From DATEDA01 sp963827595 (GTDB lineage Bacteria > Pseudomonadota > Gammaproteobacteria > Burkholderiales > SG8-39): 64,000 nucleotides of DNA. The notes beneath the pieces were generated by a model. The model was not told where the DNA came from. It was given only the letters and a program-made list of their open reading frames with translations, and did not search any database. Location of the stretch: NCBI GenBank assembly GCA_963827595.1, contig CAWHBT010000001.1, positions 248,001 to 312,000 of the forward strand. Direction: 5' to 3'. Below are positions 47,799-56,322 of the stretch, piece after piece. Position 1 is the stretch's first letter. Each line of letters begins with the position of its first letter. The position numbers were made by a program, and so were the translations under genes.

Positions 47799-48182
47799 AT
47801 GCCTGCGTCCTTCCCGAACGGGAGAGCATTCCGGAGTCTCGCGGCGCTCGCGATTTTCGCCATCCTCTGGCAGGCGGTTCCGTCAGCGGCCAGTCTGCGA
47901 CCCGCCGGAGACGCCCGCGGTCATCTCATCTGCTCCTCGGCACCCGCCGGACCGGTCGATGGTCGCCGGGGCGGGTCGCTCCCGAACCAGCACGACTCTG
48001 CGCTGTACGACTGCGCCCATTGCGTACCCGCGACGGCGCAGATCGCCGCGACTCCTCGGCCGGAGTTCCGGGCGGTTGCCGCCGCGGCGGCGATCACCGG
48101 GGCAACCGGCGAGGGTGTCGCGCTGCGGCTGACCGCCGCGCTCCCGCCGCCGTCCTGCGGCCCCCCGTCCCTGCCCTGCTGA
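47799..48182 (+). CDS. DUF2946-like small secreted/membrane protein of a copper locus
   Basis: 127 residues: a hydrophobic N-terminal helix (SLAALAIFAILWQAVPSAA), then a cysteine-containing region LICSSAP and YDCAHCVPATAQIAATP with a CxxC motif, and an alanine-rich end closing CGPPSLPC. The arrangement resembles DUF2946 proteins, which are often found beside copper genes. I judged ATG 47799 best because it precedes the signal-like helix; the frame is open further upstream without recognisable sequence. It precedes ycnI by 91 bp. Confidence 0.55.
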   Translation: MPASFPNGRAFRSLAALAIFAILWQAVPSAASLRPAGDARGHLICSSAPAGPVDGRRGGSLPNQHDSALYDCAHCVPATAQIAATPRPEFRAVAAAAAITGATGEGVALRLTAALPPPSCGPPSLPC

Positions 48183-48273
48183 CCTCGAGCCGGTGCGCTC
48201 GCCGCGCCCGGAAAGGGCCGCTGCGTTCACGCGGCGTGCCGATGGTGCGCACGGCAACGGAAGGGCTTCAGCC

Positions 48274-48795
48274 ATGCTTCGATCGCTCGTACTGCTCGCG
48301 TCACTCGCCGCGCTCTGCGCCGCGACCGGCCGCGTCTCCGCTCACGTCACCCTGGAACGGCGGGAGGCTCCGGCCGACAGCTTCTACAAGGCCACCCTGC
48401 GCTCGCCGCACGGCTGCAAGGGCTCGCCGACGGTGCGGATCCGGGTTCGCCTGCCCGACGGCGTGACCGCGGTGAAGCCGCAGCCCAAACAGGGCTGGAA
48501 GCTCGAGATCACGCGGGTGAAGCTCGCGAAGCCGCTCGACGACGGCCACGGCGGCAAGATCACCGAGACGGTCGGCGAAGTCAGCTGGTCCGGCGGACGT
48601 CTGCTGGACGAGCACTTCGACGAGTTCGCGATGATGATGAGACTCCCGGATGCGCCCGGGACGACGCTGTACTTTCCGGTGGTGCAGGAGTGCGAGCAGG
48701 GCGTGCATCGCTGGATCGAGATCCCCGAGCCCGGGAAGTCGGCGCGCGACTACCGGGAGCCGGCGCCGGCCCTGCAGCTAACCCCCAAGCAGTGA
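48274..48795 (+). CDS. ycnI: YcnI-family (DUF1775) periplasmic copper protein
   Basis: 173 residues. A signal peptide (RSLVLLASLAALCAATGRVSA) is followed by mature sequence HVTLERREAPADSFYKATLRSP; an N-terminal histidine after cleavage is the Cu(II)-binding residue of this family. HGCKGSPTVRIRVRLPDGV and QEC.QGVHRWIEIPEPG are the DUF1775 conserved stretches. ATG 48274 follows GGAAGGG. Its TGA overlaps the GTG of the CopC-CopD gene (GTGA), as ycnI and ycnJ go together in Bacillus subtilis. It is thought to act as a periplasmic or extracytoplasmic copper carrier. Confidence 0.9.
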   Translation: MLRSLVLLASLAALCAATGRVSAHVTLERREAPADSFYKATLRSPHGCKGSPTVRIRVRLPDGVTAVKPQPKQGWKLEITRVKLAKPLDDGHGGKITETVGEVSWSGGRLLDEHFDEFAMMMRLPDAPGTTLYFPVVQECEQGVHRWIEIPEPGKSARDYREPAPALQLTPKQ

Positions 48796-50366
48796 TCGGC
48801 GCCGCGACGGCGCGCGCGGCGGCGCTCGCGCTCGCGCTCGGCGCGGGCGACGCCTGGGCGCACGCTGCTCTCGTCGAGACGATCCCTGCGGACGGCGCTC
48901 GGCTGGAAGCGCCGCCCGCCGAGGTCGTGCTGCGCTTCAACGAGCCGGTGACGCCGACGGCCGTGCGGCTGCTCGATGCATCCGGGGCGCCGACGGCGCT
49001 TCGTGCGGCGCCGACCGCCGACGGGAGCGAGATCCGGGTCGCCGTTCCGCCCGATCTCCGCGCCGGACAGTATCTCCTGAGCTTTCGCGTGACCTCGCTC
49101 GACTCGCACCCGGTTGGCGGGTCGCTGGCGTTCTCGGTCGGCGCGGAAACGCCGGCCCCGGGGCCGCGCGTCGCCGCCCCGGCGGAGTCCGCACCGGGAT
49201 GGCCCCGCGTCACGATCCGCGCACTGCACTACTTCGCGCTGTTCACTGCGGCCGGAGGGGCCCTGTTCCTCCTGCTCGTCGCACCGTTCCCCGGGCAGCG
49301 CGCAATCCTCGTGGGCGCCGCGGCCCTCACGGCCCTCACCGCGATCGTGGGCGCCGGCCTGCAAGGCGCGGCGCTCGTGGGCTCCGGGGCCGATTTGCTC
49401 GACTTCGACGCGTGGCACGCCGGTCTCGCCAGCTCGCGCGGCCGCAGCGCGATCGCCGCGGCGCTCGGCGCGCTTGCGATCGCCGGCGGGGCGGCAGTCA
49501 AAGGCCAGCCGTCGCGGAGCGGGCTCCTAGCCGTGGGCGCGGTCCTGACCATCGGCAGCTTGCTCCTGACCGGGCACGTCGCCACCGCGCAGCCGCGCGC
49601 GCTCGCCACGACGGCGCTCGCCGCTCACGTGCTCCCCGCGGCGTTCTGGGCGGGTTCGCTGGTCGCGCTCTTCGCGACGCTCCGCGCGGGCCCGTCAGCC
49701 GGAGCGCCGGTCGCCCTCCGCCGGTTTTCCCGGATCGCGATCGTCGCCGTGCTCGTGCTCGCGCTCGCGGCGCTCGCCTTCGCGACCATTCAGCTCGGCG
49801 CGCTGGAGGATCTCGTCGACACCGCGTACGGCCGGCTCATCTTGCTGAAGTCGGCGCTCCTGAGCGGCCTCGTCGCGCTCGCGGTGCTGAATCGTCTCAG
49901 GCTCGTGCCCGCGCTCGAGCGTGGCGACACCCGCGCGGCGGGACGGCTGCGCCGGTCGATCGCCGGGGAGATCGTCCTGATCGCGTGCGTCGGCGGCGTT
50001 ACGGCCGTGCTCCACCAGACCCCGCCGCCGCGCACGCCGGCGACGGCGATCGTCCGGACGCTGCACGCCGGCGACCGCTCGGTCGAGATCCGCGTCGCGC
50101 CGGCTCGAGCCGGCCGCAACACGATTCACGCGACGTTCCGGGACGCCGACGCCGGCCGGCCCCAGCCGGCCGAGGTCACCCTCGAGATCGCCAACCCGGG
50201 TGCGGGCGTTGAGCCGCTCGTTCGACGCCTGGAACGGCTCGCACCGGGAGAGTACCGCCACGAGGGCAGCGAACTGGCGTTTCCCGGCACCTGGACGGTC
50301 GAGGTCCACGCCCGCGTCGGCGAGTTCGACAAGCTCGTGTTCCGCGCCGAGCTCGCGATCCGCTAG
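48792..50366 (+). CDS. ycnJ: CopC-CopD fusion copper import protein (YcnJ-like) with C-terminal YtkA-like domain
   Basis: 524 residues in the YcnJ order. A signal peptide (1-23, ending GDAWA) leads to a CopC domain starting at mature histidine H24 (HAALVETIPADGARL), with RFNEPVTPTAVRLLD and LDSHPVGGSLAFSVG. From about residue 140 a CopD membrane domain with about eight helices follows (LHYFALFTAAGGALFLLL; GHVATAQPRALATTALAAHV; WAGSLVALFATL). The last 100 residues are a beta-sandwich resembling YtkA/FixH (GRNTIHATFRDADAGRP, FPGTWTVEVHARVGEFD). The GTG at 48792 overlaps the ycnI stop. Likely imports copper to the cytoplasm; its stop shares a CTAG with the convergent ferritin-like gene. Confidence 0.9.
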   Translation: MIGAATARAAALALALGAGDAWAHAALVETIPADGARLEAPPAEVVLRFNEPVTPTAVRLLDASGAPTALRAAPTADGSEIRVAVPPDLRAGQYLLSFRVTSLDSHPVGGSLAFSVGAETPAPGPRVAAPAESAPGWPRVTIRALHYFALFTAAGGALFLLLVAPFPGQRAILVGAAALTALTAIVGAGLQGAALVGSGADLLDFDAWHAGLASSRGRSAIAAALGALAIAGGAAVKGQPSRSGLLAVGAVLTIGSLLLTGHVATAQPRALATTALAAHVLPAAFWAGSLVALFATLRAGPSAGAPVALRRFSRIAIVAVLVLALAALAFATIQLGALEDLVDTAYGRLILLKSALLSGLVALAVLNRLRLVPALERGDTRAAGRLRRSIAGEIVLIACVGGVTAVLHQTPPPRTPATAIVRTLHAGDRSVEIRVAPARAGRNTIHATFRDADAGRPQPAEVTLEIANPGAGVEPLVRRLERLAPGEYRHEGSELAFPGTWTVEVHARVGEFDKLVFRAELAIR

Positions 50367-50885
50367 CCGGCGCCCGAGGGGCCGGCGAAGATGCGCTGCC
50401 AGTCGACGTGCGGATCGGGCGCGGTCGCAAGCGCGCGCTCGATCCATTCGGCGTGCTGCGCCTCTTCCTGCGCGAACGCCGCCGCGAGCAGCTTGACGTC
50501 CGGATCCGCGGTCGCGGCGAAGACCTGCTCGTAGAAGTCGCGCGCGCGCTGCTCCGCCTCGAGGGCCATCTGGAGCGCGTCGTGCGGGGTCGCGAGCCGT
50601 GATCCGAACTCCTGCGCCACGCCCTCGGGCGGGCCGGCGTCTGACCAGCCGTATTGCCACGATTTCAGCAGCGGCAGGTCGAGCCCCTGCCGTCCGCGCG
50701 GCGATCGACTTCGCGTGCTGCATCTCCCGCGCGGCGAGGTACCCGAAGAGCGCGCCGAGGGACCCGTTGCCATGCTCGGCCATCCAGCGCGCCAGGGCCT
50801 CGTAGCGGGCAGCGGCTTCCCGTTCGATCGCGAGCGCGTGCGCATAGAGCTCCGCCATCGACCCGATCGGTCTCGCGTCGCTCAC
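50363..50885 (-). CDS. Ferritin-like (rubrerythrin-type) diiron protein, one frameshift
   Basis: Four-helix-bundle protein of about 173 residues once one extra base near 50690 is removed. Iron-ligand motifs are visible in each helix: EREAAARYEALARWM and EMQHAKS in the first half, EAEQRARDFYEQV and QEEAQHAEWIERAL in the second. It lacks a rubredoxin domain. Possible roles are iron storage or oxidant defence. Its stop codon overlaps that of the CopC-CopD gene tail to tail (CTAG). It is divergent from glnS, with 78 bp between starts. Confidence 0.82.
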
Positions 50886-50963
50886 GCTGCACTCCCGCCG
50901 GGGGAGGCTTCACCCGCTAGGCTAGAATCGCAGTCGTTCAAGGGTGTCCCTCTCTTCCCACGA

Positions 50964-52884
50964 ATGTCCAGCGCCAAGCCCCCCTCCGCCCCGCCGCCAA
51001 CCCGCGAAGGCCACCATCAAGAACGTGGGGCCCCTCCACCCCACGTCGCCAACTTCATCCGCAACATCATCGAACAAGATCTCGCGCAGGGGAAGTACGC
51101 GTCGCGGACGTGGGGCGGCAAACCCGGGCCGGCGAAGGCGCATGCGGGCGCGCCGCCCGACCCAGCGCGGATCCGCACCCGCTTCCCGCCCGAGCCGAAC
51201 GGCTATCTGCACATCGGCCATGCCAAGTCGATCTGCCTCAACTTCGGCCTCGCGCGCGACTACGGCGGCGTCTGCCACATGCGGTTCGACGACACCAACC
51301 CCACGCGGGAGGAGCAGGAGTACGTCGACTCGATCCTGGACGCGGTGCGGTGGGTCGGCTTCGACTGGGGCCCGCACCTGTACTACGCCTCCGACTACTT
51401 CGATCTCGCTCTACGGGTTCGCCGAGGCACTGATCGAGCACGGCCTCGCCTACGTCGACGACCTGACCGCCGAAGAGATCCGAGCGCTTCGCGGCACGCT
51501 CACCGAGCCGGGCCGGAACAGCCCCTACCGCGACCGACCGGCCGTGGAGAACCTCGACCTCTTCCGCCGCATGCGCGCGGGCGAGTTCCCGGACGGCGCC
51601 CGGGTGCTGCGGCTGAAGATCGACATGGGCTCGCCGAACATCAACCTGCGCGATCCGGTCGCCTACCGGATCCGCCACGCGCACCATCACCGCACCGGCG
51701 ACAAATGGTGCGTGTATCCCCTCTATGACTACGCGCACGGGGTCTCGGACGCCCTCGAGAACATCACCCACTCGATCTGCACGCTCGAGTTCGAGGACCA
51801 TCGGCCGCTCTACGACTGGATCAACGGACGGCTCGCCGACATCGGCCTGCTCGCGCCGCCGCTTCCCCAGCAGATCGAGTTCGCGCGACTCAACCTCACC
51901 TACGTCGTCCTGTCCAAGCGGCGCCTCATCCAGCTCGTCGAGGAGCGGCGCGTCGACGGCTGGGACGACCCGCGCATGCCGACCATCGTGGGGTTTCGCC
52001 GGCGCGGGTTCACGCCGGAGGCGATCCGGCTCTTCGCCGAGCGCATCGGCGTGTCGAAGGCCGACTCGTGGATCGACATGACGGTGCTCGAGGACTGCCT
52101 CCGCGAGGACCTGAACGAGCGCGCGCCGCGCGCCACCGCGGTGCTCGATCCGCTGAAGCTCGTCATCGACAACTACCCGGCCGGCCAGGTCGAGGAGCTG
52201 GAGGTGCCGCGCCATCCGCAGCAGCCCGCGATGGGCACGCGCCGGCTGCCGTTCGGCCGCGAGCTGTGGATCGAGCGCGAGGATTTCATGGAGTCGCCGC
52301 CCAAGGGCTACTTCCGGCTCTACCCCGGAAACTCGGTGCGGTTGCGCTATGCCTACGTCGTCAAGTGCACCGGCGTCGAGAAGGACGCGGGCGGTAACGT
52401 CACCGCGGTCCACTGCGAGTACCTCCCCGACTCGCGCTCGGGCACGGCGGGGGCGGACAAGTACAAGGTGAAGGGCAACATCCACTGGGTGAGCACGAAG
52501 CACGCGTACGCGGCAGAGGTGCGGCTCTACGACCGTCTGTTCTCGGTGCCGTTCCCGGGCTCGCGCAAGGGTCGCGAGCAGGTCGAGGCCGCGGCTCGCG
52601 CGGCGCACGCACGGCACGCCGAGCCCGTCGACGAGGACGGCGAGGCGCACCCGGCCGAGATGGCCCAGGACCACAACTGGCTCGACGACATCAACCCGAA
52701 CGCGAAGAAAGTGATCACCGCCTACCTGGAGCCGGGCTTGAAGGGCGCGAAACCCGAGGACCGCTTCCAGTTCGAGCGCCACGGCTACTTCGTCGCCGAT
52801 GTCCGCGACTCGAAGCCGGGCGAGCCAGTGTTCAACCGCGCGGTGACGCTGCGGGATTCGTGGTCGAAGCAGAGCGAGCGATGA
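50964..52884 (+). CDS. glnS: Glutaminyl-tRNA synthetase GlnRS, one frameshift
   Basis: Charges tRNA-Gln with glutamine; a class I synthetase. Residues PPEPNGYLHIGHAKS hold the HIGH motif and VLSKRRLIQL the KMSKS-like loop; FDDTNPTREEQEYVDSI, LRGTLTEPGRNSPYRDR and YPLYDYAHGVSDALENITHS are typical GlnRS. The frame breaks near 51404 (YFD / LYGFAEALIEHGLAY) and fits one extra base. Total about 639 residues, longer than E. coli (about 553) because of an N-terminal extension of about 30 and an inserted charged stretch in the C-terminal beta-barrel. ATG 50964 is preceded by a TAGAAT box (50923-50928) but a poor ribosome site. Because this gene is normally essential, the break argues for a sequence error. 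Confidence 0.92.
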
Positions 52885-53939
52885 ACACCGCGGTCGTCGT
52901 CGGCGCGCTCGGCGTCATCGGGCGCTACGTCGTCGAAAAGCTCGCGAGCCTCCCCGACTGGGAGGTCATCGGCTTGTCGCGGCGGAAGGGCGAGGACCGC
53001 GAGCGCGTGCGCTACGTCTCCGTCGACCTGCTCGACGCGAAGGACGTCGAGGCGAAGCTCGCCGGCCTCAAGGACGTCACGCACGTGTTCTACGCCGCAT
53101 TCCAGGCCTCGAGCGGCGCTGCGGCGGGCTATGCGACGAACATCGCCGCCAACCGCGACATGCTCGTCCACTCGGTCTCGGCAATCGACCGCGCATCGGC
53201 GAAGCTCGAGCGCGTCGTCCTGGTCACCGGCACCAAGTACTACGGCTCGCATCTCGGCCCGTTCAAGACGCCGGCGCGCGAGGACGATCCGCGGCACATG
53301 CCGCCCGACTTCTATTTCGACCAGATCGACTGGCTCACCGACTACCAGCGCGGCAAACGCTGGAGCTGGACGGAGCTGCGGCCGCAGACGCTGTGCGGCT
53401 TCGCGCCCGGATCGCCGATGAGCATCGTGCCGGCGATCGCGGTCTACGCGGCGATCAGCAAGGAACTGGGGCTGCCGTTGCGTTTCCCCGGCAAGCCCGG
53501 CGCGTACCGCTCCATCTATCAGGTCACCGAGTCGACGCAGCTCGCGGCCGCGGCGCTCTGGGCCGCCACCGAGCCGCGCTGCGCGAACGAGGCGTTCAAC
53601 GTCACCAACGGCGACTACTTCCGCTGGGTCCACCTCTGGCCGAAGCTCGCCGGGGTGTTCGAGATGCCGCTCGCGGAGCCGCAGACGATCTCGCTCACCC
53701 AGCACATGGCGGACAAGCGGCCGCTCTGGGAGCGGATGGTCGAGAAGCACGGCCTGAAGCCCTACCGCTTCGACGAGATCGCGGCCTGGCCGTTCGCGGA
53801 CTACGTGTTCGGCTGCGACTGGGACGTGATGTCGAACGTCACGAAGTCGCGGCGCTACGGCTTCCACGACGTGGTCGACAGCGAAGAGATGTTCGTGCGT
53901 CTGCTGCGGCGCTTTCGCGCCGAGCGGATCGTGCCCTAG
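52881..53939 (+). CDS. PRISE-like SDR oxidoreductase (progesterone 5-beta-reductase / iridoid synthase-like)
   Basis: 352-residue NAD(P)-dependent short-chain-type reductase. N-terminal dinucleotide site VVGALGVIGRYVVEKL, then WEVIGLSRRKGE, VTGTKYYGSHLGPFKTP and PPDFYFDQIDWL, the diagnostic PRISE stretch. Family members reduce enones, and bacterial ones are of unknown substrate. ATG 52881 overlaps the glnS stop (ATGA), so it is co-transcribed with glnS; functional relation is not obvious. Followed by a 77-bp gap. Confidence 0.85.
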   Translation: MNTAVVVGALGVIGRYVVEKLASLPDWEVIGLSRRKGEDRERVRYVSVDLLDAKDVEAKLAGLKDVTHVFYAAFQASSGAAAGYATNIAANRDMLVHSVSAIDRASAKLERVVLVTGTKYYGSHLGPFKTPAREDDPRHMPPDFYFDQIDWLTDYQRGKRWSWTELRPQTLCGFAPGSPMSIVPAIAVYAAISKELGLPLRFPGKPGAYRSIYQVTESTQLAAAALWAATEPRCANEAFNVTNGDYFRWVHLWPKLAGVFEMPLAEPQTISLTQHMADKRPLWERMVEKHGLKPYRFDEIAAWPFADYVFGCDWDVMSNVTKSRRYGFHDVVDSEEMFVRLLRRFRAERIVP

Positions 53940-54016
53940 GCCGGGAGCGACCGTGGCCCGCTATGTCGGCGTGGAGCCGATTTTCTGGACGGCGGTCGCG
54001 CAGGTATAGTCGTCGC

Positions 54017-54700
54017 ATGGACGACGCATCTGCAACCCCGCGCACCGCCTTACTCGCTGGCGCCACCGGCCTCCTCGGTCGCGCGTTGTTGTCCCAGCTG
54101 CTGGCCAGCAAGCGCTACCGCAGCGTACATGTCCTGCTGCGCCGCGCGGCGCCGGACATCAAGGCCAGTCCGAAGCTGACGGTTCACCACGTCGACTTCG
54201 CAATGCTACCCACAGCGTTCCCGACGGTGGATGACGTGTTCATCACGCTCGGCACCACGATCAAGCTAGCAGGCTCGGAAGCGGCCTTTCGCCAAGTGGA
54301 CTTTGTCTTCGTGGTGAATACCGCACGCGCCGCCAGGGCCGCGGGTGCGACGCGGTTGGCCGTCGTATCGGCGGTGGGCGCCCAGGCGAAATCCCGCGTC
54401 TTCTACAATCGCGTGAAAGGCGAGATGGAGGCAGCTATCGCGCAGCTTGGCTACGAATCCATCGTGATCGCGCAGCCATCGCTGCTGCTGGGCGACCGCG
54501 CCGCGTTGGGGCAACCGGTGCGCAGTAGCGAAGTGTGGGCGGCGCGGCTCCTCGGGCCAACGAGCTGGATGCTGCCGAAGGGGGTACGGCCGATCCGCGC
54601 CCGCGCTGTGGCGTCGGCGTTGCTGAGTGCCATTCTCACCGCGAAGCCCGGCGTTCGCGTCCTGAAATCGGGAGCCATGCAGGCGTACGACCATCCCTAG
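54017..54700 (+). CDS. NAD(P)-binding atypical SDR (HTATIP2/CC3-like)
   Basis: 227-residue Rossmann-fold protein: LAGATGLLGRALLSQLLA is the cofactor-binding loop, with VDDVFITLGTT, RLAVVSAVGAQAKSRVFYNRVKGEMEAAI, YESIVIAQPSLLLGDRA and RPIRARAVASALLSAI. Resembles small atypical SDR/NAD-dependent epimerase-like proteins; substrate unknown. It uses TTA, TTG and CTA codons, which its neighbours avoid, and is visibly lower in GC, so it may have been acquired. A perfect hairpin directly follows its stop codon. Confidence 0.85.
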   Translation: MDDASATPRTALLAGATGLLGRALLSQLLASKRYRSVHVLLRRAAPDIKASPKLTVHHVDFAMLPTAFPTVDDVFITLGTTIKLAGSEAAFRQVDFVFVVNTARAARAAGATRLAVVSAVGAQAKSRVFYNRVKGEMEAAIAQLGYESIVIAQPSLLLGDRAALGQPVRSSEVWAARLLGPTSWMLPKGVRPIRARAVASALLSAILTAKPGVRVLKSGAMQAYDHP

Positions 54701-54728
54701 CGCGTTCCGTCGCCGCAACAGGAACGCG
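54701..54728. terminator. Perfect hairpin between convergent genes (putative bidirectional terminator)
   Basis: CGCGTTCC (54701-54708) and GGAACGCG (54721-54728) form an 8-bp perfect stem with a 12-nt loop, immediately after the TAG of the SDR gene and 20 bp from the end of the convergent rhodanese gene. There is no T-run, so termination would be imperfect or factor-assisted, but the position between convergent genes fits. Confidence 0.55.
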
Positions 54729-54747
54729 TCGCACGCCGTAGCCTGGC

Positions 54748-56322
54748 TCAGCCGGTCCTGAACGTCAGATACGGCTCGCGCTTGAGCTGCTCGACGAGCG
54801 CGACCTCCCAGTCGAGATAGTCCTGCATCGCCTGCTCGATCTGCCCCTGGCGGTCGTACGGCCGGTAGTAGACATCGTCGGTGGCCGCCGCGAGACGCGT
54901 GCTGCCCGGTTCGAGCGGCAAGCCCGTCTGACTTCCACGCGCGCCGTGCCCCCGCGCAGGATCTGTACGGGGGCTGCCGTGAGGGTCGCGGCATCGAGCG
55001 CCGCGAGCCGCGCCAGCACGCCATCGGGTGAAGTGAAAACGAACCGCTTCGCCGGGCCGATCCGCTCGAGCGCGTCGCGCAGCCGGGCACGGATCGCGAA
55101 CCACGCTCCGGGAATATGGCCGTCGCGATAGGCGAGGCTCGACGCGAAGTCGACGACCGTCGCTTCGCCCGGCGTCGAGCAGGCGCTGCAGCTCCGACGC
55201 GGAAACCTCGTCGAGCTTGGCGCCGTCGAGCCCGAGCACCCGCCGCGCCTCGGCGCCCGTCACGAGCGACTCTCCGGCGCCATCTCAAGCACGTACACCT
55301 CCGGCCAGCCCATCTGCAGCAGCCACGACGCGGTCATCGTCGCGCGCACGCCGTCCGAATCGGCGAGCACGATGCGCGCGTTGCGGACCGCGGCGTAGGT
55401 ATCCGTCGCCTGCACGAGTTGCCCGCCGGGCGCGTGGGTGAAGCCGGCCAAGTGACCCTCGCGGTACTCCTCCGGGCTCCGCACGTCGAAGCAATACAGC
55501 GTGCGGGTCGCGTCCTGCCGCATTCCTTCGAGCTCGGCGGAAGCGATCTTCCTCACGCCGAAACGCCCGGCGACTGCGCGCCGCTGCCTCCCGCGCCTTC
55601 GCTAGCGCGTCCGCCCCCGGCGCGGGAGCATGGCGCTCGTTGCCGTGCTCCAGTGCGAACCCCGCGAGGTGCCAGCCCATCGTGCCGTTCTTGAGCGCGA
55701 CGACCCGGTTCGGCAGCCCGGCGTTGATCAGCGACTGCGTGCCGATGATCGAGCGGGTCCGTCCGGCGCAGTTCACGACGACCAGCGTCTCCGGACGCTT
55801 CACGACCTGGTGCACGCGGTAGACGAGCTCGGCCCCCGGGCAGTCGTCGGCGCCCGGAATGTTCATCACCCGGTACTCGCTCATCGGCCGGGAATCGAGT
55901 ACCACCACGTCCTCACCGGCGTCGAGCTTCGCCTTCAGCTCGCCGGCGCTGATCCGCGGCGTCTCGAACACATGCTCGACGAACTCGCCGAATGCCTTGC
56001 TCGGAACGTTCTCGCCGGTGAAGAGCTCGAAGCCCGCGGCCTTCCAAGCGCCGACGCCGCCTTGCAGCACGGCGATGTCGCCGTAGCCGAAGCGGCGCAT
56101 GACGGCCACCGCGCGCTGCGCGAGCGTCTCGTCATCGTCGCAGAGGACGATCCGGGTGTCGCGACGCGGCACCAGCGCGTCGAGCCGCATCTCGAGGCGC
56201 GAGAGCGGCACGCACGCCGCCGTGAGCAGATGGCCCGCGGCGAACACGCCCTCCTCGCGCACGTCCAGCACCGCGAGCTCGCGCCCGTCGCCGAGCAGCT
56301 CGCGGAGCCGGTGCGGAGTCAC
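54748..56322 (-). CDS. Four-domain rhodanese-type sulfurtransferase, multiply frameshifted
   Basis: Reassembled, about 523 residues with four rhodanese domains. Domain 1 (LAVLDVREEGVFAAGHL ... IVLCDDDETLAQRAV) and domain 2 (VVVLDSRPMSEYRVMNIPGA ... NCAGRTRSIIG) have the active-site cysteine. Domain 3 (LYCFDVRSPEEYREGHLAGF ... IVLADSDGVRA) and domain 4 (TVVDFASSLAYRDGHIPGAW ... FVFTSPDGVLARL) have Ala or Ser there. The frame breaks near 55561, 55270, 55167, 54938 and 54923; most fit one extra base. GTG 56322 overlaps the molybdenum hydroxylase stop (GTGA); ATG 56352 is an alternative start. Five breaks is the highest density in the window, so real decay is possible, but every domain is otherwise intact. 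Confidence 0.78.

Noticed and set aside
50923..50928. TAGAAT as the -10 of a glnS promoter
   Set aside because: No acceptable -35 lies 16-18 bp upstream, so I mention it only within the glnS entry.
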